Positions 34,968-42,781 of a DNA stretch of 64,000 bases are shown here, piece by piece (position 1 is the stretch's first letter; the number at the start of each line of letters is the position of its first letter). A program made the translations under genes and the position numbers. The stretch spans positions 51,627 to 115,626 of the forward strand of contig JAEEIL010000026.1 in NCBI GenBank assembly GCA_016281355.1, read 5' to 3'. The notes under the pieces were generated by a model. That model had not been told where the DNA came from and searched no databases. It was given only the letters and a program-made list of their open reading frames with translations. This stretch comes from Elusimicrobiaceae bacterium. GTDB taxonomy: Bacteria > Elusimicrobiota > Elusimicrobia > Elusimicrobiales > Elusimicrobiaceae.

Positions 34968-35726
34968 TTAATTTGAGATTTTCATCTGTATCGGCCCGTT
35001 TGCCGACCCCTCAATAAATTGTTTAACATAAGGGTTTTGTGTTCTTTTAAATTCTTCCTTAGATGCCGCAAGTTGTACTTTACCCTCATAGAGCATGGCA
35101 AGAGTGTCTGAAATTTCAAAGGCACTTTTCATGTCATGCGTAATAACTATTGATGTCACTTCAAGTTTGTGCTTCAAATCCAAAATAAGTTGGCTGATGA
35201 TTTCTGACATTATAGGGTCAAGCCCGCTTGTCGGTTCATCATATAAAATTACTTTTGGGTTTGTTGCCAAAACGCGCGCTAAAGATACGCGCTTTTTCAT
35301 ACCGCCGGAAAGTTCCGAAGGCCTTAAATTTTCAATATCTTTTAAGCCGACAAGTGCGAGTTTTTCTTTTGCAATTTTTGCATATTCGCTTTTTGGTGTA
35401 TCTGTTAAATATTTTAAACCGAATGTAACATTTTCCCCAACGGTTAGAGAGTCAAATAAAGCACCTTCTTGAAATAAGTAACCGAAGTTCTTTCGTATTT
35501 TTGCCAACTGAAATTCATTGTTTATATGTGTAATATCTTTACCGTCAACAATAATTTTACCGCCGTCCGGTTCAAGTAAGCGAACAATACATTTAATTAA
35601 AGTGCTTTTGCCTGTACCTGATCCGCCGATAATAGTGGTAACCTCGCCGTCTTTGAATTCCAAATTAACGCCATTCAAAATATGTTTCGGGCCAAAATGT
35701 TTTTGTAAGTTTTCAATCTTAATCAT
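34968..35726 (-). CDS. mlaF: Mla-type lipid transport ATP-binding protein
   Basis: 252 residues from the ATG at 35724-35726, one base after the mlaE stop (TAG-T-ATG). Walker A GGSGTGKST, Q-loop YLFQEGALFDSLTV, signature LSGGMKKRVSLARVL, Walker B VILYDEPTSGLDP. The long Q-loop EGALFDSLTV is characteristic of MlaF/Ttg2A. It powers phospholipid movement between inner and outer membrane with MlaE and the MCE protein. Confidence 0.92.
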   Translation of the reverse strand: MIKIENLQKHFGPKHILNGVNLEFKDGEVTTIIGGSGTGKSTLIKCIVRLLEPDGGKIIVDGKDITHINNEFQLAKIRKNFGYLFQEGALFDSLTVGENVTFGLKYLTDTPKSEYAKIAKEKLALVGLKDIENLRPSELSGGMKKRVSLARVLATNPKVILYDEPTSGLDPIMSEIISQLILDLKHKLEVTSIVITHDMKSAFEISDTLAMLYEGKVQLAASKEEFKRTQNPYVKQFIEGSANGPIQMKISN

Positions 35727-35727
35727 A

Positions 35728-36504
35728 CTATACCCCAAAAGCGTGTAAAATCGCTGTTAAGAAGTAGTCAATAACCAAAATCATTACCATGCTGACGACC
35801 ACAGCACCCGTCGTTGCTTTACCGACGCCTTCCGCACCGCCCCTTGTATTAAGCCCTTTATAGCAGCAAATTACACCGATAGTAAAAGCAAACACAGTTG
35901 CTTTTATAAGGCCATGCATTAAATCATCCACACCTAAATAAGTGGTTATATCATTAGTGTAAGTACTTGATGGCACCCCTAAACCTTCAACACTTACTAC
36001 ATAACCGCCCAGAATACCCATTATGTTTGAAAATATTGTAAGTATTGGTATTGATATTGTAAAAGCAATTAAACGCGGAATAACCAAATATCTTATAGCA
36101 TTGGTACCAAGTGTACTTAAAGCATCAATTTGTTCGGTAACTTTCATTGTGCCTATTTCCGCCGTAACAGCAGCACCGGCACGCCCGGATATAACAAAGG
36201 CAGTGAGTACAGGCCCTAGTTCGCGCACTAGGGAAAAACTTACAAGCAAACCGATATATAAAGGTTCACTTAAAATGCTTTGCATGGTGTTACCAGCTTG
36301 TAAAGCAAGCACCATACCGACAAATAAACCTGTCATCAAAATGACGGGCACACTTTCAATACCGATTTTAACTATCTGTTGCAAGGTTTGATTAACTTCA
36401 AGGGGGGTTCTTATAAACCAAAAAGTGGCATCTTTAATCATTTCGGTTGCTTGGCCGAATTGAGTAAAGAAAAAAATCAAAAATTTCCCCGTTTTTTTAA
36501 ACAT
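35728..36504 (-). CDS. mlaE: Mla-type lipid transport permease
   Basis: 258 residues, five to six membrane segments. Family motifs include LMTGLFVGMVLALQAGNTM, SLVRELGPVLTAFVISGRAG and AAVTAEIGTMKVTEQIDAL. MlaE/YrbE permease of the lipid ABC transporter. Its ATG directly follows the alr stop (TAAATG). Confidence 0.92.
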   Translation of the reverse strand: MFKKTGKFLIFFFTQFGQATEMIKDATFWFIRTPLEVNQTLQQIVKIGIESVPVILMTGLFVGMVLALQAGNTMQSILSEPLYIGLLVSFSLVRELGPVLTAFVISGRAGAAVTAEIGTMKVTEQIDALSTLGTNAIRYLVIPRLIAFTISIPILTIFSNIMGILGGYVVSVEGLGVPSSTYTNDITTYLGVDDLMHGLIKATVFAFTIGVICCYKGLNTRGGAEGVGKATTGAVVVSMVMILVIDYFLTAILHAFGV

Positions 36505-37605
36505 TTATACCCCTATACGCGGAACGCGACGTGCGATAGATGTTAATATTTCATAATCAATAGTTCCGCATTTTTCTGCAAGTTCCAAAGCAGGCAAATT
36601 TTTACCTATTAATGTTACTTCAGTGCCGATTTTAATATCGCCAAGTTCGGTAATATCAACCATCATCATATCCATAGTAATATTGCCAACCTGCGGGCAA
36701 CGTTTACCTAAAATTTCTACTTCGGTTTTATTTGATAAAGCACGTGGATAACCGTCCCCATACCCTATAGGTATGGTAGCAATTTTTGAAGGCCTTTTGG
36801 TTATAAATGTTCTTTGATAGCCCACAGACACATTCTCCCTAATATCTTTTATAAACACAACTTTAGATTTTAAGGAAAGTACAGGTTCAAAACCCGGTTC
36901 CAAACCGTAGGCAAGATGCCCAAGGCGAACCATATCAAATTGTGCTTTAGGGAAATTTAAAAATGCTTGGGAAGCAGATAAATGCCTGATACCCATATTT
37001 AAATTTAGTTTTTTTGCATCTTCCAAAAGTTCGGTAAAATAAGTGAATTGTTGTTTTGAATATTCCGCATCATCTGCTTTTGCGAAGTGGCTGAAGGTTC
37101 CTTGCACTTCCACATAAGGTGCGGCATTTAAAATTTTAAGTATTTCTATAGCTGCCGGCCTGCGTGAACCAATGCGGTTCATGCCCGTTTCTTGTTTAAC
37201 ATGTGCATATGCTTTAAGTTTGAGTTTAGCGGAAAGTTCTGCCAAAAATTTTGCTGCCCTAACACTTGCTACTGCCACTGATAACTCATTTTTTATTGCA
37301 TATTCAAAACACTCAAAAGGCCAAATACTGCCAAGGACTAAAATAGGTAAAGTTATCCCTCTTTTGCGGAGGACCATACCTTCTTCTATTGAGGCAGCAC
37401 CTAAAAAATCTACAAGTTTATTGTCTTGTACGTATTTAGAAACCAGAACAGCATCATGCCCGTAAGCATTCGCTTTTACCAAAAGTAATATTTTTGTATT
37501 GCCTTGCGCCCTTTGTGCAATTAAATCTTTAGCTTTTAAAAGGTTATTCTTTAAAGCATTTAAATTTATTTCCGCAATTGTGGGGCGAAGGATTGGTATT
37601 GTCAT
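36505..37605 (-). CDS. alr: Alanine racemase
   Basis: 366 residues. The PLP lysine is in LLLVKANAYGHD; the second catalytic residue, a Tyr, is in VGYQRTF; IPIGYGDGYPRAL and the C-terminal TIDYEILTSIARRVPR are typical. It supplies D-alanine for peptidoglycan. Its ATG overlaps the dnaB stop by four bases. Confidence 0.94.
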   Translation of the reverse strand: MTIPILRPTIAEINLNALKNNLLKAKDLIAQRAQGNTKILLLVKANAYGHDAVLVSKYVQDNKLVDFLGAASIEEGMVLRKRGITLPILVLGSIWPFECFEYAIKNELSVAVASVRAAKFLAELSAKLKLKAYAHVKQETGMNRIGSRRPAAIEILKILNAAPYVEVQGTFSHFAKADDAEYSKQQFTYFTELLEDAKKLNLNMGIRHLSASQAFLNFPKAQFDMVRLGHLAYGLEPGFEPVLSLKSKVVFIKDIRENVSVGYQRTFITKRPSKIATIPIGYGDGYPRALSNKTEVEILGKRCPQVGNITMDMMMVDITELGDIKIGTEVTLIGKNLPALELAEKCGTIDYEILTSIARRVPRIGV

Positions 37606-38999
37606 AGCGGTATATCACTTGGGGCGACTAAAGTTTCTGCAACGGCTTCATCGCTAACAAGGGCAGGGTTTGTAAATAAAGTGTATTCGCTGTACCAGTT
37701 AAGGTCAATAGTTCCTACCGGACCGTTACGTTGTTTGGCTAAAATTAAGTTTGCTTTATTTCTTAAAGTTTCATCGTTCCACTTGTAATAACCTTCGCGG
37801 TGTATTAAGGCAACCACGTCCGCATCTTGTTCAATAGAGCCTGATTCCCTTAAATCTGAAAGTTGCGGGCGGTTATCTGCACGGCCTTTTTCGGTATTTC
37901 TGTTAAGTTGGGAAAGCGCAAGAACAGGGACATTCATAGTTCTTGCAAGTTCTTTCAACATCCTTGAAATTTCGGAAACTTCCTGTTGGCGTGATTCTAC
38001 TTTTGCCTTGCCACTTCTGATTAAACCTATATAGTCAATAACTATAAGCCCGAGTTCTTTGCCTTGTTTTTGCAGTTCGCGTGCCAAACGGCGTGCGCGC
38101 ATGCGAATTTCTGTTATAGTTACGGCTGGGGAATCATCAATAAAAAGCGGTTGTTCGCCGAGTTTTTGAATTTTTGAGGCAAGTTCACGCCATCTGGATT
38201 TTTGGAAAATGCCGGTACTTACATTGTGTAAACTAACCTGGGCCGCAGTACAAACCATCCTTTGATATATTTGAAAACGCCCCATTTCAAGAGAGAAAAG
38301 TGCAACCGGAAAATTCTTATCAAGCGCATTTTGAATAATATTCAAAGCCATTGCTGTTTTACCTTGAGAAGGGCGGGCTGCCAAAATAATAAGATCGCCT
38401 TTCCTAAGGCCACCGGTCATTGTGTCAAATTCAGTGAAACCTGTCGGAACACCTTTAATAGGATCTTTGTTGACGATAAGTTTTTCAATTTGATCCATTG
38501 CTTCTTGGGACATGTCTTTACTTGAAACAAGCCCCTGTTTAACTTGTTTTTGATTTAAGGTAAACAGTTTACTTTGTGCTTCGTCTATTAAATTGCTTGG
38601 TTCCTGTTCTGTATCTTTATAGCAACTTTCTACGGTAGAAGTAGAAATTTTAATAAGTTCCCTGATAAGTGCCGTATCATACACGATTTTGGCATAATGT
38701 TCTACGTGCGCTGCGGTGGAAACCTTTGACATTAGTTCCGCTAAATATCTTTCACCGCCGATTTCGGCCAAAAAGCCTTGGCGTTTAAGTTCTTCTGTTA
38801 CTGTAATCAAGTCAACCGCTTGGTCTTTATCGGAGAGGGTTTTCATCGCCGTAAAAATCTTTTGATGTGCGGTTTTATAAAAATGTTCTGCGCTGACTAT
38901 TCCGACAGCACGTTCAAGGGCATCTTGCTCTATCATCATGGAGCCGAGGAGTGCCATTTCAGCATCTAATGCTTGGGGGGGTAATTTTTCATTTGCCAT
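37602..38999 (-). CDS. dnaB: Replicative DNA helicase
   Basis: 465 residues. An N-terminal helical domain begins PPQALDAEMALLGSMMI. The RecA-like helicase domain has Walker A ARPSQGKTAMALN, DYIGLIRSG (Walker B) and the RQQEVSEISRMLK and ALSQLNR motifs. First gene of a seven-gene minus-strand run (dnaB-alr-mlaE-mlaF-mlaD-radA-nadE) with gaps of 10 bases or fewer or overlaps. It has no ribosome site and a -10 eight bases upstream. Confidence 0.96.
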   Translation of the reverse strand: MANEKLPPQALDAEMALLGSMMIEQDALERAVGIVSAEHFYKTAHQKIFTAMKTLSDKDQAVDLITVTEELKRQGFLAEIGGERYLAELMSKVSTAAHVEHYAKIVYDTALIRELIKISTSTVESCYKDTEQEPSNLIDEAQSKLFTLNQKQVKQGLVSSKDMSQEAMDQIEKLIVNKDPIKGVPTGFTEFDTMTGGLRKGDLIILAARPSQGKTAMALNIIQNALDKNFPVALFSLEMGRFQIYQRMVCTAAQVSLHNVSTGIFQKSRWRELASKIQKLGEQPLFIDDSPAVTITEIRMRARRLARELQKQGKELGLIVIDYIGLIRSGKAKVESRQQEVSEISRMLKELARTMNVPVLALSQLNRNTEKGRADNRPQLSDLRESGSIEQDADVVALIHREGYYKWNDETLRNKANLILAKQRNGPVGTIDLNWYSEYTLFTNPALVSDEAVAETLVAPSDIPL

Positions 39000-39007
39000 A
39001 CTCTTAT

Positions 39008-39013
39008 ATTATA
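39008..39013 (-). promoter_or_regulatory. -10 box for the dnaB operon, near-leaderless spacing
   Basis: Minus-strand TATAAT, eight bases before the dnaB ATG; no Shine-Dalgarno in the gap. Confidence 0.5.
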
Positions 39014-39054
39014 CCTTTTTATTAGCGTTAAAGTCTTTAGGTAACGGGGTAGAT

Positions 39055-39417
39055 CTATTTTTTTAAGAAATTTTTAATTGCTTTAAAACTTTTTTCAGAT
39101 ATTATATGCTCAATCTTGCAGGCATCTTTAAGGGCGGTTTTCTCGTCTACACCCATAAACATAAACCAGGTAGAAAGGGTTTGGTGTTTGTCATAAACCT
39201 TTTTTGCAACTGCTTTGCCTTTTGGGGTTAGGGTTATGTGCAAGTTATCGTCTACTGCGATATATTTTTCGTCTTTCAGGGCCTTTAAGGCAATACTTAC
39301 ACTTGCCCGCGCGAAACTAAGGTAATTTGCAATATCAATAGCATGTACCTCTTTTTGCTCTTTAGACAAAATGTATATGATTTCCAAATAGTTTTCTTTA
39401 GATTCCGTAACACCCAT
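39055..39417 (-). CDS. DtxR-family metal-dependent repressor
   Basis: 120 residues, the two-domain form without the SH3 tail. The winged helix (~10-65) contains AIDIANYLSFARASVSIALKA. Aligned with MntR/DtxR metal positions: E at ~12, H near 79, and ACKIEH at ~98-103, giving Cys, Glu, His as in DtxR (C102/E105/H106) rather than the Glu-Glu-His of MntR. That favours an iron-type sensor (inference). No iron-uptake gene is in the window, so its targets are elsewhere. Promoter TAAAAT six bases before the ATG. Confidence 0.88.
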   Translation of the reverse strand: MGVTESKENYLEIIYILSKEQKEVHAIDIANYLSFARASVSIALKALKDEKYIAVDDNLHITLTPKGKAVAKKVYDKHQTLSTWFMFMGVDEKTALKDACKIEHIISEKSFKAIKNFLKK

Positions 39418-39423
39418 AAAACA

Positions 39424-39429
39424 ATTTTA
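39424..39429 (-). promoter_or_regulatory. -10 box for the DtxR-family gene, leaderless spacing
   Basis: Minus-strand TAAAAT, six bases (TGTTTT) before the ATG at 39417. Confidence 0.45.
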
Positions 39430-39528
39430 ACATATTTTAGTTTTTCCTGCCCTTTTTGTTTACAAGCAAACTGAAAAATGTTACTATTTACCTATAAATT
39501 ATTGAAAAAATAAACCAGGGAAGATATT

Positions 39529-41106
39529 ATGAAATTAATTCGTACATTTTTAACTGTAATTGTTTGTGTATTATTTCTATCCGCAGCAGATACCTATAAG
39601 CCTACAATAAATATGGTAGAAGCAGTAAATGCAGGGGATAAAAGGGCCGTTGAATATTATGCCAAACATGGTGAAAACGTAAACCAAAAAGATGAGAATG
39701 GAACCCCATTGCTTACATTGGCGGCCAAAAAAGGATATACGGAAGTCGTAGATATTTTAACCAAAGCAGGAGCTGATGTTAATGCCAAAGATAAGGGCGG
39801 ACGTACGGCATTAATGTTTGCTGTTAATGGTGGGCATGTCGAAATCGTAAAAGTTTTAATTAAAGCTGGGGCTAGAGTGGGTGAGAAAAGTGATAAGGGA
39901 AATACTGCTTCAACGATTGCTCAAACTAAAGGTTATACTCAAATCGGAGATATTTTAAAAAAGGCTGATACAACTGTTAGAGAAGTAAATCCATCCAAAT
40001 CAAGAGATTATATATTAATATCTTCCAGTGCGAAAGGGGATATAGAATCTGTAAAAGATATACTTAGAGAAGGTGCCAATGTAAGTGCAAGATATAAAGA
40101 TCAAACGGCTTTAATGGCAGCGGCGGTTAATGGACACTCTGCAATTGTTGATATTCTAATTGCGGCAGGTGCAAATGTTAATGCCAGGGAGAAAGTAGGT
40201 GTTGATTATACTGTTTTGATGCTAGGTGTATATGGCGGTAATGTTAAAGTTGTAGCATCTTTAATTAAAGCCGGTGCCAAAGTAAATGCAAAAACAAAAG
40301 ACCAATTTACAGCCTTAATGTATGCCGCAAAAGAAGGGCACACCGAAATCGTAAAAGTTCTAATAAAAGCCGGTGCTGATGTCAATGCGGCAACCCCTTG
40401 CCCGGTAAGTGAAACAGCCTTATCAATTGCTGAATACAAAGGATATACCAAAATAGTAAGTATTTTAAAGACTGCCGGTGCAAGCCAAACGCAGAGATGC
40501 CAAAATATTACACAGACCTCATCTGGTGTAGTGGGTAAGACTCAATCTGTAAAGGCCGTTACCCCAAAAAGCACGGGAGCAAATACAAAAAATAAAGGTA
40601 AAGTAACGGAAACACAAGCATATAAGGATGTTATGCTAATACAAGCAAGTAAAAGGGGTAATGTAGAACTTGTAAACGATTTAATAAAAAGGGGAGCCGA
40701 TGTTAATGCAAAATATAAAAAGAGTGGTGCTACCGGTTTAATGTGTGCTGCTAATGGGGGATATACCGAAATTGTTGATATTTTGATTGAAGAGGGGGCA
40801 GATGTTAATGTAAAGAATAATCAAGGACAGACAGCTTTAATCTTTGCAGCTGATAATGGCTATACTGATATTGTAAATATTTTAATTAAAGAAGGGGCAG
40901 ATGTAAATGTACGAGATATTATAATAGGATTTACACCCTTGATACATGCGGCTTCCGGAGGTCATACCGAAACTGTAAAAACTCTAATTTCAGCCGGGGC
41001 AGATCTTAATGTAAAAGATGTACGCGGATTTCCGGCTTTAGCATATGCGATTGATAGAGGTTATACAGATATTGAAGAAATTTTAAAAGATGCAGGTGCA
41101 AGATAG
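39529..41106 (+). CDS. Exported ankyrin-repeat protein
   Basis: 525 residues. Signal peptide (MKLIRTFLTVIVCVLFLSAA), then about 14 ankyrin repeats in three blocks separated by linkers near 145-160 and 325-360. The consensus is GHTEIVKVLIKAGADVNAKD. No lipobox and almost no Cys, unlike the other ankyrin protein at 15598-16614. The repeats are close in sequence, suggesting recent expansion. Probably a periplasmic or surface binding scaffold; ankyrin proteins are common in host-associated bacteria, but no partner can be named. GGGAAGA lies before the ATG. Codon use is like the neighbours. Confidence 0.87.
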   Translation: MKLIRTFLTVIVCVLFLSAADTYKPTINMVEAVNAGDKRAVEYYAKHGENVNQKDENGTPLLTLAAKKGYTEVVDILTKAGADVNAKDKGGRTALMFAVNGGHVEIVKVLIKAGARVGEKSDKGNTASTIAQTKGYTQIGDILKKADTTVREVNPSKSRDYILISSSAKGDIESVKDILREGANVSARYKDQTALMAAAVNGHSAIVDILIAAGANVNAREKVGVDYTVLMLGVYGGNVKVVASLIKAGAKVNAKTKDQFTALMYAAKEGHTEIVKVLIKAGADVNAATPCPVSETALSIAEYKGYTKIVSILKTAGASQTQRCQNITQTSSGVVGKTQSVKAVTPKSTGANTKNKGKVTETQAYKDVMLIQASKRGNVELVNDLIKRGADVNAKYKKSGATGLMCAANGGYTEIVDILIEEGADVNVKNNQGQTALIFAADNGYTDIVNILIKEGADVNVRDIIIGFTPLIHAASGGHTETVKTLISAGADLNVKDVRGFPALAYAIDRGYTDIEEILKDAGAR

Positions 41107-41129
41107 TTTTTGAAAACTCAATAGATAGT

Positions 41130-42317
41130 TTAAAGTTCCTGCCCTTTAAAAGTGCGGCCGGCAAGGTGGCAGAAAACGATTGCAGGTATCAAAAATACTA
41201 TTGCAATAAAAACAGCCAACTGCAAATCAAATACTTGCGAAATTTTACCGATAGCCATCGGCGAAAGAGCATCCCCCAAGGCATGAATAATAAAAATATG
41301 GAAAGCAAACGCCATAGAGCGTATCTTAACTGAAGTTAAACTGATAATCGCCGCATTTAAACTTGTTTGCATGAAAACGAAACTCATCGCTATACCAAAG
41401 CAAATAAGGGCAAGTAATTTTGCCTCACATAAAAGTGCCAAAAGCCCAAGCGGTAATGCTACCAAATATCCTAGTAAACTAGTATAAAAATAGGCTTTCT
41501 TTGTAAATTTATTTAAAAAATCAGCAAGCACACCGCCACCCAAAGTGCCTATTGAACCGGCAATAATTATCATTATTCCGAAATATGTTCCTGCCTCTGC
41601 AACGCTAAAGCCGAAATACCTGTGGAAATATGTTGGCATCCAAGCGGCAAGGCCACCCAAAGTAAATGTTGCCATTGCTTCGGCGAGGCATACATAAACA
41701 AAACTTTTGCTTTTAAAAAATTGTAAATAATTTGAAATTTTAATTTTTTCTGTATTTCGTATTTTGCGTTTATCTTTAATATAAACAAATGCCCAAACAC
41801 CTAGCAAGAAACCCGGAACGGATAAAATGTAAAATGCCATACGCCAACCATAATGTTGACCGATTACCCCACCCAATAAATACCCCAGTGCACTGCCAAG
41901 CGGTAAAGCAAGCCCTAAAATTGCAAGTATGCGGGCACGGACATTTTCATTAAAACCTTCCGCCGCAAGAGAGGGGGAAACACTTGTAAACCCAGCCTCA
42001 CCTACACCGATGAAACTGCGTGCTATGGCGATATTGTAAAAATTTTTTGCAAGTGCTGTTAATGCTGTAGCCGTACTCCATAAAACCGCGCAAACGGAAA
42101 GCCAAATGTAGCGGGGGGATTTAGCGGCAAAATAGCCAATAATAGGTGCAGTTAAAGTGTAAACAATCATAAAAACCGAACCTAATAAACCAAGTTGCGC
42201 ATCATTTAAGTTTAAGTCTTTTGAAAGTAATGGAAAGACGGCAAAAAGCACTTGCCTGTCAATATAATTGAACAAGTTAATTAAAAGTAAAATCAGTAAA
42301 ATTACTTTTGGGTTCAT
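41130..42317 (-). CDS. Major facilitator superfamily transporter (spinster-like)
   Basis: 395 residues, about 12 membrane segments. Motifs LFNYIDRQVLFAVFPLL in helix 1 and GVGEAGFTSVSPSLAAEGF resemble the spinster/GudP-like branch of MFS. The substrate is not identifiable. It starts one base after the trmL stop, so it is co-transcribed with glgP and trmL. No regulator adjacent. Confidence 0.85.
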   Translation of the reverse strand: MNPKVILLILLLINLFNYIDRQVLFAVFPLLSKDLNLNDAQLGLLGSVFMIVYTLTAPIIGYFAAKSPRYIWLSVCAVLWSTATALTALAKNFYNIAIARSFIGVGEAGFTSVSPSLAAEGFNENVRARILAILGLALPLGSALGYLLGGVIGQHYGWRMAFYILSVPGFLLGVWAFVYIKDKRKIRNTEKIKISNYLQFFKSKSFVYVCLAEAMATFTLGGLAAWMPTYFHRYFGFSVAEAGTYFGIMIIIAGSIGTLGGGVLADFLNKFTKKAYFYTSLLGYLVALPLGLLALLCEAKLLALICFGIAMSFVFMQTSLNAAIISLTSVKIRSMAFAFHIFIIHALGDALSPMAIGKISQVFDLQLAVFIAIVFLIPAIVFCHLAGRTFKGQEL

Positions 42318-42318
42318 T

Positions 42319-42765
42319 TTATCTTGTTTGCCTTAAGGCTTCATACAAACAAATTGCCGCGGAAGTAGAAAGATTTAAAGAACGCACATCACCCGGCATA
42401 GGAATAGTATATAATTTATCGGCATATTTTGTGTAAAAATTACGCGGAAGCCCGCAAGATTCGGAGCCGAAAATTAAATAATCATTTTTCTCAAATTTAA
42501 TATCCCACAAACATTTTTTGCCTTTTGTAGAAAAGAAAAACAAACGTGCATCCTTTGGCAAATTATCAAAAAATTCATCACAGGTGGGAACTAAAGTATA
42601 TTTAAGTTTTGGCCAATAATCAAGGCCGCTGCGGCGTATTTCTTTATCAGAGATTTTAAATCCCAGTTTCCCGACAAGGAATAAATGCGTATTTGTTGCC
42701 ACGCAAGTGCGGCCGATATTGCCCGTATTAAACGGAATTTCCGGGTTAATAAGAACAATATTCAA
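42319..42765 (-). CDS. trmL: tRNA (cytidine/uridine-34-2'-O)-methyltransferase
   Basis: 148 residues from a TTG at 42763-42765, preceded by AGGTAGG; homology begins LNIVLINPEIPFNTGNIGRT. An earlier in-frame TTG at 42801 would overlap glgP. SPOUT (trefoil-knot) fold with FGSESCGLP and PMPGDVRSLNLSTSAAI. TrmL methylates the wobble base of tRNA-Leu isoacceptors. It follows the glgP stop by 16 bases. Confidence 0.9.
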   Translation of the reverse strand: MNIVLINPEIPFNTGNIGRTCVATNTHLFLVGKLGFKISDKEIRRSGLDYWPKLKYTLVPTCDEFFDNLPKDARLFFFSTKGKKCLWDIKFEKNDYLIFGSESCGLPRNFYTKYADKLYTIPMPGDVRSLNLSTSAAICLYEALRQTR

Positions 42766-42781
42766 GGTGCACCTACCTATA

